Source of the DNA: JAYWIG01 sp043789035
GTDB lineage: Bacteria > Pseudomonadota > Gammaproteobacteria > Burkholderiales > Burkholderiaceae_E
Assembly (NCBI GenBank): GCA_043789035.1
Contig: JAYWIG010000367.1
Coordinates: forward strand, 1 to 5,682
Length of the DNA: 5,682 nucleotides
Direction: 5' to 3'
Of the stretch, positions 1 to 5,682 are shown piece after piece (within the stretch, counting starts at the first letter, position 1; the number at the start of each line of letters is the position of its first letter). The notes beneath the pieces are model-generated. The model did no database searches and was not told the origin of the DNA. It was given only the letters and a program-made list of their open reading frames with translations. Position numbers and translations under genes: made by a program.

Positions 1-114
1 GAAATCTTAGTGTTTGATTTGATTCTGTAGCGGTAAGCTGCGCTCGGCAAGTCGAACAAATAGCGCAGCGCCTAGCGGCAAAATTGCATCGTTGAAATCA
101 AACACTAAGATTTC
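1..114. repeat. Perfect 20-bp inverted repeat bounding a 114-bp non-coding segment
   Basis: Bases 1-20 are the exact reverse complement of bases 95-114, with a 74-base interval between them. Inside lies a second, smaller inverted repeat: GCTGCGCT at 37-44 pairs with AGCGCAGC at 62-69. The hexamer TAGCGG also occurs as a direct repeat at 28-33 and 73-78. In RNA the segment would fold as a long outer stem with an inner hairpin. Its 3' arm ends two bases before the ribosome binding site of the substrate-binding protein gene. I see no convincing coding sequence and no good promoter in it. It could be a 5' leader structure, a small element with terminal inverted repeats, or an artefact of a sequence end, since the left arm begins at base 1. 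The repeat itself is certain; its role is unknown. Confidence 0.85.
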
Positions 115-116
115 AC

Positions 117-124
117 AGAGGAGA
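117..124 (+). promoter_or_regulatory. Strong ribosome binding site for the substrate-binding protein
   Basis: AGAGGAGA is a close match to the Shine-Dalgarno consensus and ends five bases before the ATG at 130, which fixes that start. It is the only strong ribosome binding site in the four-gene operon. Confidence 0.85.
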
Positions 125-129
125 CTTTT

Positions 130-1734
130 ATGACCTTGTTTGCAACATCACTACCCAAATTTAAAGCCGCATTGATGGCTGGTTTCATTGCTGCATCACT
201 CGCAGCAAGCCCTGCCGCCGAAGCGGTTACATTCCGTATCGCCGATCAAGGCGACATCACGTCGATGGATCCTCATTCGCTAAATGAATCATTGCAATTG
301 TCATTTTTGCAATCGACCTATGAGCCCTTGGTAGCGCGAGACAAAAAGCTCGGCATGGTGCCAGGCTTAGCAACAAAATGGACTCAGACAAACCCAACCA
401 CTTGGCGCTTTGATTTACGAAAAGGGGTGAAATTTCACGATGGCACGCCGTTTACTGCTGATGATGTCGTTTTCACCTTAGCGCGCACACAACTCGATGG
501 CTCGGATATGAAGAGCTACACGAACGACGTGAAAGAAGTCAAAAAGATTGACGACCATACCGTCGAAATTACAACAAAAGCTCCGTTCCCTATCTTGCCT
601 GACGTGCTTTCGCTTGTTTACATTATGAGCAAGAAATGGTGTGAAGAAAATGGCGCGCAGCGCCCAGTAGATCGTCGCAAAGGTACTGAAAATACGGCAT
701 CGTTTAAAGCGAATGGCACAGGCCCATTTCGTCTGAAATCGCGTGAGCCCGCAGCAAAAACTGTGTTCGTACGCAACGGTGTTTATTGGGACAAAATTGA
801 AAGCAATATCGAAGAAATCATTTTCACGCCCATTGGCAACGATGCTACCCGCGTAGCCGCGCTACTTTCTGGCGAGATCGACATGATGCAGCCTGTACCT
901 GTACAAGACGCTGCCCGCGTAAATAGCAACGCGAACTTGAAAGTGATGCAAGGCCCAGAGTTGCGCACGATATTCTTAGGCATGGATCAGTCTCGTGATG
1001 AGCTCTTATTCTCGAACGTCAAAGGTAAAAATCCGTTCAAAGATAAACGAGTTCGCCAAGCGTTCTATCAAGCCATTGATATCGAAGCGATTAAAACTCG
1101 CATCATGCGCGGAAGTGCGACACCAACTGGCTTAATGGTGGCCCCTGGAATTGGCGGCTTCGTTGCAGATCTCAACAAGCGCTTGCCTTATGACCCAGAG
1201 GCATCAAAAAAGCTTTTGGCTGAAGCGGGTTATCCAAACGGCTTTGAAGTGAAAATGAATTGCCCGAACGACCGTTATGTCAGCGACGGTGAGATCTGCC
1301 AAGCGATTGCTGGCATGATGGCCAGAGTCAATGTAAAGATCGTGCTCGATTCAGAAACCAAAATCACTTACTTTCCAAAAATATTGTCTCGCAACACATC
1401 GTTCTATCTCCTGGGCTGGACACCCGGCACATACGATTCGCATAATGTTTTGAATGCTATCTTGGCATCACCAAACACATCCGGTCGTGGGCAGTTCAAC
1501 CTTGGTAGCTATAGCAACCCTAAGGTTGACGATCTCACTGCGAAAATTGCATCGGAAACTGACAAGCCAAAACGCGACGCCATGATTGCAGAAGCCTTCA
1601 AGATCCACCAAGACGACGTTGGCCACTTGCCTTTGCATCAACAAGCGCTGGCTTGGGGCATGAAGAAGTCTGTGAACCTAGTACAACTGCCAGATAACTT
1701 CAATCCAATGAAGTGGGTCGTGATTAAGAAATAA
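130..1734 (+). CDS. Periplasmic substrate-binding protein of a Dpp/Opp-type (peptide/nickel family) ABC importer
   Basis: This 534-residue protein is an extracellular solute-binding protein of family 5 (SBP_bac_5), the DppA/OppA/NikA class. It would bind a peptide or related ligand in the periplasm and deliver it to the membrane permease. A Sec signal peptide is visible: Lys10 and Lys12, an alanine-rich hydrophobic stretch at about 13-30, and a likely signal peptidase I cut after Ala32 (AEA|VTF). There is no lipobox, so it should be soluble. The family signature lies at about 93-117, including FHDGTPFTADDVVFTL. Other typical segments are YEPLV (64-68), GTGPF (196-200), VRQAFYQAID (308-317) and YDPEASKKLLAEAGYPNGF (354-372). 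Length is normal for the family. Cys378 and Cys390 are close enough to form a disulfide, which is inference. A strong ribosome binding site supports the ATG. The ligand cannot be read from sequence: dipeptide, oligopeptide, nickel or another small molecule are all possible. Confidence 0.93.
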   Translation: MTLFATSLPKFKAALMAGFIAASLAASPAAEAVTFRIADQGDITSMDPHSLNESLQLSFLQSTYEPLVARDKKLGMVPGLATKWTQTNPTTWRFDLRKGVKFHDGTPFTADDVVFTLARTQLDGSDMKSYTNDVKEVKKIDDHTVEITTKAPFPILPDVLSLVYIMSKKWCEENGAQRPVDRRKGTENTASFKANGTGPFRLKSREPAAKTVFVRNGVYWDKIESNIEEIIFTPIGNDATRVAALLSGEIDMMQPVPVQDAARVNSNANLKVMQGPELRTIFLGMDQSRDELLFSNVKGKNPFKDKRVRQAFYQAIDIEAIKTRIMRGSATPTGLMVAPGIGGFVADLNKRLPYDPEASKKLLAEAGYPNGFEVKMNCPNDRYVSDGEICQAIAGMMARVNVKIVLDSETKITYFPKILSRNTSFYLLGWTPGTYDSHNVLNAILASPNTSGRGQFNLGSYSNPKVDDLTAKIASETDKPKRDAMIAEAFKIHQDDVGHLPLHQQALAWGMKKSVNLVQLPDNFNPMKWVVIKK

Positions 1735-1757
1735 TTGCAGCTCAAGTTACCAATCGC

Positions 1758-2684
1758 ATGAGTACTATTGCCGCCAAAATCGCTCTCTTTAAAGATAGCG
1801 ACATTTGGTTTAGCTTCAAAAACAACCCTGTCGCAATCGTCGCGGCAGTGGTTGCTTTTGTTTTAATCGTTGGCGCATTGTTTGCGCCCGTCTTTGCCCC
1901 CCATCGCCCCTTCGATTTAGCAACTCTAGAGTTGAATGATTCGTTGAAGCCTCCGTTTTGGTCTGATGGGGGTGTATTTAAGTATGTCCTAGGTACCGAC
2001 GACCAAGGGCGAGATGTTTTCTCAACTATTCTCTATGGCTCCAGAGTGTCCATCTTAGTCGGGCTAGCGTCCGTGCTTTTGGCGATGTTGCTGGGTGTTG
2101 GTCTAGGGCTTTTGTCGGGTTATGTCGGCGGTAGGTTAGACGCGCTGATTATGCGAGTTGCTGACGTGCAGCTTTCATTTCCTCCAATCTTGATTGCTTT
2201 GCTTGTCGACGGCATTACTAAAGCCGCGTTACCAAAAAATATCAACACCGATACCGTCGCACTAATTGTTTTGGTTTGCTCCATTGGCTTAGCCAATTGG
2301 GTTCAATATGCGCGTACCGTACGCGGCTCAACTCTCGTCGAAAAAAACAAAGAGTACATTCAAGCAGCTCGAGTCATTGGCGTACCGCGTTGGAAGATCA
2401 TGTTCAAGCACGTATTGCCTAACGTCACAGGCCCAGTGCTCGTTATCGCCACGATTAACGTTGCAACCGCAATCATTACAGAAGCAACCTTATCTTTCTT
2501 AGGTGTCGGTGTACCGCCCACAACTCCATCGCTGGGCACGATGATTAATAACGGTAATAACTTCTTGTATTCTGGCGAATGGTGGTTAGTCTTGTTTCCT
2601 GGCTTAACGTTAGTGTTGCTTTGTATGTCAGTCAACCTTCTTGGCGACTGGCTGCGGGACGCGCTCAATCCAAAACTAAATTAG
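1758..2684 (+). CDS. DppC-type inner-membrane permease of a peptide-family ABC importer
   Basis: This 308-residue protein is one half of the transmembrane channel. It has the N-terminal segment typical of OppC/DppC proteins (about 15-49, with the first membrane helix at about 26-47), then the conserved LGTDDQGRDVFSTILYGSRVSI stretch at about 78-99. Further hydrophobic segments lie at about 98-121, 133-151, 166-183, 222-242 and 275-296. The cytoplasmic EAA loop that docks onto the ATPases is clear at 199-222 (EYIQAARVIGVPRWK followed by HVLPN). The C-terminal segment LLGDWLRDALNPKL is characteristic of DppC. Length is normal. The gene starts 23 bp after the binding-protein stop and has no recognisable Shine-Dalgarno sequence, so it probably depends on translational coupling or reinitiation. 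The partner permease DppB, which usually precedes this gene, is absent here. Confidence 0.93.
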   Translation: MSTIAAKIALFKDSDIWFSFKNNPVAIVAAVVAFVLIVGALFAPVFAPHRPFDLATLELNDSLKPPFWSDGGVFKYVLGTDDQGRDVFSTILYGSRVSILVGLASVLLAMLLGVGLGLLSGYVGGRLDALIMRVADVQLSFPPILIALLVDGITKAALPKNINTDTVALIVLVCSIGLANWVQYARTVRGSTLVEKNKEYIQAARVIGVPRWKIMFKHVLPNVTGPVLVIATINVATAIITEATLSFLGVGVPPTTPSLGTMINNGNNFLYSGEWWLVLFPGLTLVLLCMSVNLLGDWLRDALNPKLN

Positions 2685-2691
2685 TAACGAT

Positions 2692-3663
2692 ATGAGCGCG
2701 CCATTATTAGAGGTTAAAAATCTCAAAGTTGAGTTTCCCACACGCAAAGCCTTGCTTACCGCCATTGATGACGTGAGCTTCTCAATCGCGCAAGGTGAAG
2801 TGTTAGGGGTAGTGGGCGAATCGGGTGCAGGAAAGTCAATTACTGGCGCTTCGATTATTGGGCTATTGGAACCACCCGGTCGCATTGCTGGCGGTCAAAT
2901 CCTCCTTTCAGGTCGCAGAATCGACAACCTAAGCAACGATGAGATGCGCAAGATTCGCGGCCGAGAAATTGGCGCAATTTTCCAAGACCCTCTCACCTCC
3001 CTCAACCCACTGTATTCCGTGGGAAGGCAGTTAACTGAGACTATTGAGACGCATCTTCAACTTACGCATGCGCAAGCACGTACACGGGCGATCGATCTAC
3101 TAAAGTCAACGGGCATTCCCGCCGCGGAAGCGCGGATAGACCACTTCCCTCATCAATTCTCTGGCGGTATGCGCCAACGCGTGGTCATCGCTTTAGCACT
3201 CGCGGCAGATCCAAAGCTCATCGTCGCTGACGAACCAACCACGGCACTCGACGTATCCATCCAAGCTCAAATCATTTCGCTGATCAAAAAACTTTGCCGT
3301 GAGAACGGTACTTCCGTTATGCTGGTTACGCACGATATGGGTGTGATTGCCGAAACCTCTGATCGTGTTGCAGTAATGTATGCGGGACGCATCGCCGAGA
3401 TCGGCCCCGTAGCGCAAATTATTCATCAACCGCAACACCCGTACACCGTTGGGTTAATGGGCTCAATTCCAAGTCTGACATCGAATCGTGGGCGACTTGC
3501 ACAGATTGACGGTGCCATGCCTCGCCTGAACGCTATACCTAAAGGCTGTGCATTCAATCCCCGTTGCACTCAAACGATTGATCGATGTTTTGTTGATCGC
3601 CCCGAATTGACGAATACGACCTCCAACTCGTCCCTGGCCGCCTGCTGGCACGTCGTGCGCTGA
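2692..3663 (+). CDS. DppD-type ATP-binding protein of a peptide-family ABC importer
   Basis: This 323-residue protein is a cytoplasmic ATPase that powers import, acting with the next gene's product as a heterodimer. All nucleotide-binding motifs are intact: Walker A GESGAGKS (42-49), Q-loop Gln98 (FQDP), ABC signature FSGGMRQR (156-163), Walker B LIVADEP (176-182), D-loop ALD (185-187) and switch His214. After the ATPase domain comes the oligopeptide/dipeptide C-terminal extension: QHPYTVGLMGSIP at 248-260, followed by cysteines 286, 292, 299 and 318. The GxSGAGKS Walker A, the FSGGMRQR signature and the length identify the D-type rather than the F-type subunit. The ATG is 7 bp after the upstream stop. 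Upstream bases are A/T-rich without a clear ribosome binding site, which suggests coupling to the permease gene. Dpp versus Opp identity is not settled by sequence. Confidence 0.93.
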   Translation: MSAPLLEVKNLKVEFPTRKALLTAIDDVSFSIAQGEVLGVVGESGAGKSITGASIIGLLEPPGRIAGGQILLSGRRIDNLSNDEMRKIRGREIGAIFQDPLTSLNPLYSVGRQLTETIETHLQLTHAQARTRAIDLLKSTGIPAAEARIDHFPHQFSGGMRQRVVIALALAADPKLIVADEPTTALDVSIQAQIISLIKKLCRENGTSVMLVTHDMGVIAETSDRVAVMYAGRIAEIGPVAQIIHQPQHPYTVGLMGSIPSLTSNRGRLAQIDGAMPRLNAIPKGCAFNPRCTQTIDRCFVDRPELTNTTSNSSLAACWHVVR

Positions 3664-3669
3664 TCCAAA

Positions 3670-4701
3670 ATGAAAAACCCTAATTCAGTATTACGTCAGC
3701 GACCGCTTGTAAGTGTGAAAAACATCACCAAAACCTTCGATGTATCAGTGCCTTGGTTAAATCGAGTCATTGAACGTAAACCAAAGCTGTTGCTTAAAGC
3801 CGTAGCTGACGTGAGCTTCGATATTCAAGCTGGTGAGACTCTCGCTCTTGTCGGAGAGTCTGGCTGCGGAAAATCAACTATTGCCAGGCTTTTGGTCGGC
3901 TTGTACAAAAGCAGCACTGGTTCAATTGAGTTTGCTTCGCGTCCTTTGGCCGAGCTTGAAACCGACCCAAAGCTTCGCCAGCGCGTACAGATGATCTTCC
4001 AAGATCCATATGCCAGTTTGAACCCCCGGTGGCGTGTTCTGGACATTATTGCTGAACCGCTTCGGGTTCATAAGCTTTGCGAAGAAAAGGATGTTCGAAG
4101 CAGAGTGGAGGCGCTTTTGAAACAAGTCGGCTTATCCGGCGTAGATGCCGATAAGTATCCTCATCAGTTTTCTGGTGGACAAAGGCAACGTTTATCAATT
4201 GCTCGTGCATTGGCTTCTGAGCCGGAGTTTTTGGTGTGTGATGAACCAACCTCTGCACTCGATGTGTCAGTGCAAGCCCAAGTACTTAATCTGATGAAGG
4301 ATCTTCAAAAGGAAAAGCAACTCACTTACTTATTCATTTCTCACAACCTGGCTGTTGTACATCATGTCAGCGATAAGGTCGGTGTCATGTATCTTGGGAA
4401 ATTAGTTGAGCTTGGTGATAAAGAAACCGTATTTTCTAACCCTCAACATCCTTATACAAGAATGCTATTAGACGCCATACCCGACATTGGTATGACTGGC
4501 CAAGCGCGCACGCCTGTTTCCGGAGAGGTCCCGAACCCACTCACTCCGCCGTCTGGTTGCGCGTTTCACCCTAGGTGCGCTTTTGCAAATAATCGATGCA
4601 CCGTTGAAATGCCCCAAATGATGTCTACCAGCTTGTATCAGGGCGAATTACTTGCAGGCACTCAGGTCTCTTGCCACGCGGTAGAAGAAAAACGAATTTA
4701 G
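3670..4701 (+). CDS. DppF-type ATP-binding protein of a peptide-family ABC importer
   Basis: This 343-residue protein is the second ATPase subunit. Motifs are intact: Walker A GESGCGKS (62-69), Q-loop Gln111 (FQDPYASLNPR), ABC signature FSGGQRQR (167-174), Walker B FLVCDEP (187-193), D-loop ALD (196-198) and switch His225. The cysteine in Walker A, the FQDPYASLNPR stretch and FSGGQRQR are typical of the F-type subunit. The C-terminal extension has QHPYTRMLLDAIP (259-271) and cysteines 297, 303, 310 and 335. A stretch of about 20 residues near 24-43 between the first strand and the conserved AVADVSFDI carries several basic residues, as is common in F-type subunits. The ATG lies 6 bp after the DppD-type stop with no good ribosome binding site. 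The stop codon overlaps the stop of the convergent lipoprotein gene, and no intrinsic terminator is visible after it. Confidence 0.93.
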   Translation: MKNPNSVLRQRPLVSVKNITKTFDVSVPWLNRVIERKPKLLLKAVADVSFDIQAGETLALVGESGCGKSTIARLLVGLYKSSTGSIEFASRPLAELETDPKLRQRVQMIFQDPYASLNPRWRVLDIIAEPLRVHKLCEEKDVRSRVEALLKQVGLSGVDADKYPHQFSGGQRQRLSIARALASEPEFLVCDEPTSALDVSVQAQVLNLMKDLQKEKQLTYLFISHNLAVVHHVSDKVGVMYLGKLVELGDKETVFSNPQHPYTRMLLDAIPDIGMTGQARTPVSGEVPNPLTPPSGCAFHPRCAFANNRCTVEMPQMMSTSLYQGELLAGTQVSCHAVEEKRI

Positions 4702-5462
4702 TTCCCTACAAGAGTAATGTCGCTGTAGTAGGCAGTGATATTTGTTCCTGTATTGTCGGTATCGCTCATTAACGCAATTCCCGTCAACTTACCGGGCGGT
4801 TTGCCAAAAGCTTTTACGTAGTCCTCTGTGATATTACGTTTAAAAGACTTCCATGTTTTTAGGTCTTTCTCGCCACTTGCAATCACAATCTTCATAATCG
4901 TAGCGGTATGAGGATTGGTAATCACCGTGTCGACAGGCTTTTGGTTTTCCCAGATATACATCAAAGTGGCAAAAGGAAGATCACGGCCAGTGAAAAACTT
5001 GGCGCGGTCATGAAACCGTTGCTCTTTTGAAGACAGAGTGTCCTTGTCGCCGTCAAATGAAAGAACGATTCTCAATGGCGAATCTTCCGTGCTTTTCTCA
5101 GAATTATCGGCCCCGACAATAAGCGCGTCAGCGTACCAACTAAAGGCGATGCTCGGTGTACGGCTTAGATCTACATCAAGCTTTGCTTCGATTCCAGATG
5201 CGGATGATCTAGCGTTAGCTCTTACTGCGCTGCGACCTTGATGCTTCACAATTCGGTAATCTGTCTTGCGTTTTAATGGAATCGTAACCTGCTTCCAATG
5301 GGAAGATACTCCCGGTCCATCAGTTTTAGTCAGTGGTGGGATCTGGTTAGGAATAACTTCAGCTTCTATATTCGAATTCGAAAATGACGATGCGCAGCCC
5401 ACACTAATAAAAGCGAACAGAACTAAAAGTGCGGATTTAGGCCAAAACATCATGTTTTTCAA
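4698..5462 (-). CDS. Predicted outer-membrane lipoprotein with a DUF3047 domain
   Basis: This 254-residue protein starts with a lipoprotein signal: a basic N-terminus (Lys2, Lys9), a hydrophobic core at about 10-21 and a lipobox ending ISVGC, with Cys23 as the lipidation site. Residues +2 and +3 are Ala and Ser, with no Asp at +2, which favours sorting to the outer membrane. A short Ser/Asn-rich linker leads to a DUF3047 domain at about 50-252. I recognise that family by SASG (87-90), GADNSEKSTEDSPLRIVLSF (117-136), LPFATLMYIWEN (162-173), NPHT (183-186), SDTDNTG (233-239) and AYYSDI (244-249). The family's function is unknown, so none is assigned. The chosen start is TTG at 5462; in-frame ATGs at 5453 and 5450 would give nearly the same protein. 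The gene lies downstream of, and on the same strand as, an rRNA operon but is separated from it by a terminator. It overlaps the importer operon tail to tail by four bases. Confidence 0.88.
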   Translation of the reverse strand: MKNMMFWPKSALLVLFAFISVGCASSFSNSNIEAEVIPNQIPPLTKTDGPGVSSHWKQVTIPLKRKTDYRIVKHQGRSAVRANARSSASGIEAKLDVDLSRTPSIAFSWYADALIVGADNSEKSTEDSPLRIVLSFDGDKDTLSSKEQRFHDRAKFFTGRDLPFATLMYIWENQKPVDTVITNPHTATIMKIVIASGEKDLKTWKSFKRNITEDYVKAFGKPPGKLTGIALMSDTDNTGTNITAYYSDITLVGN

Positions 5463-5464
5463 GA

Positions 5465-5471
5465 CTCACCT
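5465..5471 (-). promoter_or_regulatory. Likely ribosome binding site for the TTG start of the lipoprotein gene
   Basis: On the minus strand AGGTGAG sits two bases before the TTG at 5462-5460. GGTGA pairs with the upstream-facing part of the anti-Shine-Dalgarno sequence. In the register of the full AGGAGGTGA motif, the spacing from the AGGAGG core to TTG would be about six bases, which is normal. The next ATG (5453) would be 11 bases away. This favours TTG but does not prove it. Confidence 0.5.
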
Positions 5472-5474
5472 AAC

Positions 5475-5500
5475 CTTCTGATTCCTATCGTAATTAGAAG
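5475..5500. repeat. Imperfect 9-bp inverted repeat over the candidate lipoprotein promoter
   Basis: CTTCTGATT at 5475-5483 and AATTAGAAG at 5492-5500 are reverse complements at eight of nine positions; the odd pair would be a G-U wobble in one orientation. The eight-base interval covers most of the candidate -10 element. It could be a regulator-binding site or a small 5' leader hairpin; chance cannot be excluded. Confidence 0.4.
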
Positions 5501-5514
5501 CGCCCACATTACAA
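5487..5514 (-). promoter_or_regulatory. Candidate sigma-70 promoter for the lipoprotein gene
   Basis: On the minus strand TTGTAA (5514-5509) and TACGAT (5492-5487) match the -35 and -10 consensus at four of six positions each, with a 16-bp spacer. The placement 25-30 bases before the TTG start and after the rRNA terminator is sensible. The match is weak and was made by eye. Confidence 0.35.
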
Positions 5515-5540
5515 GCGAATTCCATCACCGATTAAAGAAA

Positions 5541-5582
5541 ATACAAAAGCAAACCCCCCGCCTAATTACTTAGTGCGGGGGG
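5541..5582 (-). terminator. Intrinsic terminator of the rRNA operon
   Basis: Read on the minus strand, CCCCCCGC (5582-5575) pairs with GCGGGGGG (5561-5554). The stem continues past a single bulged A with CTAA pairing to TTAG and closes on a GTAA loop. A T-rich run follows (TTTGCTTTTG, then TATTTTC). It begins about 14 bases after the 3' end of the 5S rRNA and would stop the rRNA transcript before the lipoprotein gene. Confidence 0.9.
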
Positions 5583-5595
5583 ATCGTTGTAATTT

Positions 5596-5682
5596 ACCTG
5601 ACAATGTCCTACTTTCACAAGCGCATTGCTAACTATCATCGGCGCTACTGCGTTTCACGGTCCTGTTCGGGATGGGAAGGGG
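5596..5682 (-). rRNA. rrf: 5S ribosomal RNA, 3' portion; 5' end outside the window
   Basis: The minus strand reads as a 5S rRNA from the CCCCTTCCCATCCCGAACAG region through GGACCGTGAAACG, CGCCGATGATAGT and GTGAAAGTAGG to a CATTGTCAGGT end. About 87 of the usual 115 or so bases are present; roughly 28 bases at the 5' end lie beyond the window. The 3' end near 5596 is placed by similarity to known 5S ends and could be off by one or two bases. The GAACAGGACCGTGAAAC form points to a betaproteobacterium. In that group 5S is normally the last gene of the 16S-23S-5S operon, so the operon should continue to the right. Confidence 0.95.

Noticed and set aside
1..30. Plus-strand frame 1 open to a TAG at 28-30, possibly the tail of an upstream gene such as dppB
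   Set aside because: Only nine codons are visible (EILVFDLIL) and they do not resemble the usual DppB C-terminus; there is too little to call a partial gene.
7..105. Minus-strand open frame of about 32 codons through the left repeat, from a possible GTG at 105 to TAA at 7
   Set aside because: No ribosome binding site precedes the GTG, the frame is short, and both ends fall in the inverted repeat arms, so the openness is likely chance.
1..114. Left repeat as an integron attC site or a retron non-coding RNA
   Set aside because: No GTTRRRY/RYYYAAC core pair is in the right place, no gene cassette or integrase is visible, and no reverse transcriptase lies nearby.
2360..2668. 102-residue minus-strand open frame inside the permease gene
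   Set aside because: It is fully antisense to a well-conserved DppC-type gene, resembles no family I know and has no supporting context; it is a shadow frame.
5371..5382. Perfect 12-bp palindrome TTCGAATTCGAA
   Set aside because: It lies inside the lipoprotein coding region at the variable linker, is not at a promoter, and a 12-bp palindrome can arise by chance from Ser/Asn/Glu codons.
5038..5481. Plus-strand open frames of 67 and 71 residues opposite the lipoprotein
   Set aside because: Both are antisense to the DUF3047 gene, whose motifs and lipobox show that the minus strand is the coding strand.
5501..5560. Possible tRNA between the lipoprotein gene and the 5S rRNA
   Set aside because: The interval holds no cloverleaf or T-loop GTTCRA signature and is mostly the terminator tail and A/T-rich sequence.

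Overview
The window looks like an ordinary stretch of a moderate-GC betaproteobacterial genome, probably Burkholderiales. The best evidence is the partial 5S rRNA at the right end, which reads GAACAGGACCGTGAAAC on the minus strand, a form I associate with betaproteobacterial 5S. Finer placement is not possible from this sequence alone.

Layout. Positions 1-114 are a non-coding segment bounded by a perfect 20-bp inverted repeat. It ends directly in front of a strong ribosome binding site. From 130 to 4701 a tightly packed plus-strand operon encodes a peptide/nickel-family (Dpp/Opp-type) ABC importer: a periplasmic substrate-binding protein, a DppC-type permease, a DppD-type ATPase and a DppF-type ATPase. 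Gaps between the genes are 23, 7 and 6 bp. The minus-strand gene at 4698-5462 encodes a predicted outer-membrane lipoprotein with a DUF3047 domain. It converges on the operon, and the two stop codons overlap by four bases. Right of it is a short regulatory gap, then a strong intrinsic terminator, then the 3' part of a 5S rRNA gene on the minus strand. A ribosomal RNA operon therefore runs into the window from the right and stops there.

How the parts work together. The binding protein would capture a peptide or similar ligand in the periplasm and pass it to an inner-membrane channel driven by the two ATPases. The channel normally needs two different permeases, DppB and DppC. No DppB gene is present at its usual place between the binding protein and DppC, so the importer is incomplete as seen here. 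The lipoprotein has no evident link to the importer.

I found no new defence, mobile or signalling system. The points most worth a second look are the missing DppB permease, the 5' inverted repeat abutting the ribosome binding site, and the fact that the window begins and ends in repeat-type sequence, which may mean it is a whole assembly contig.
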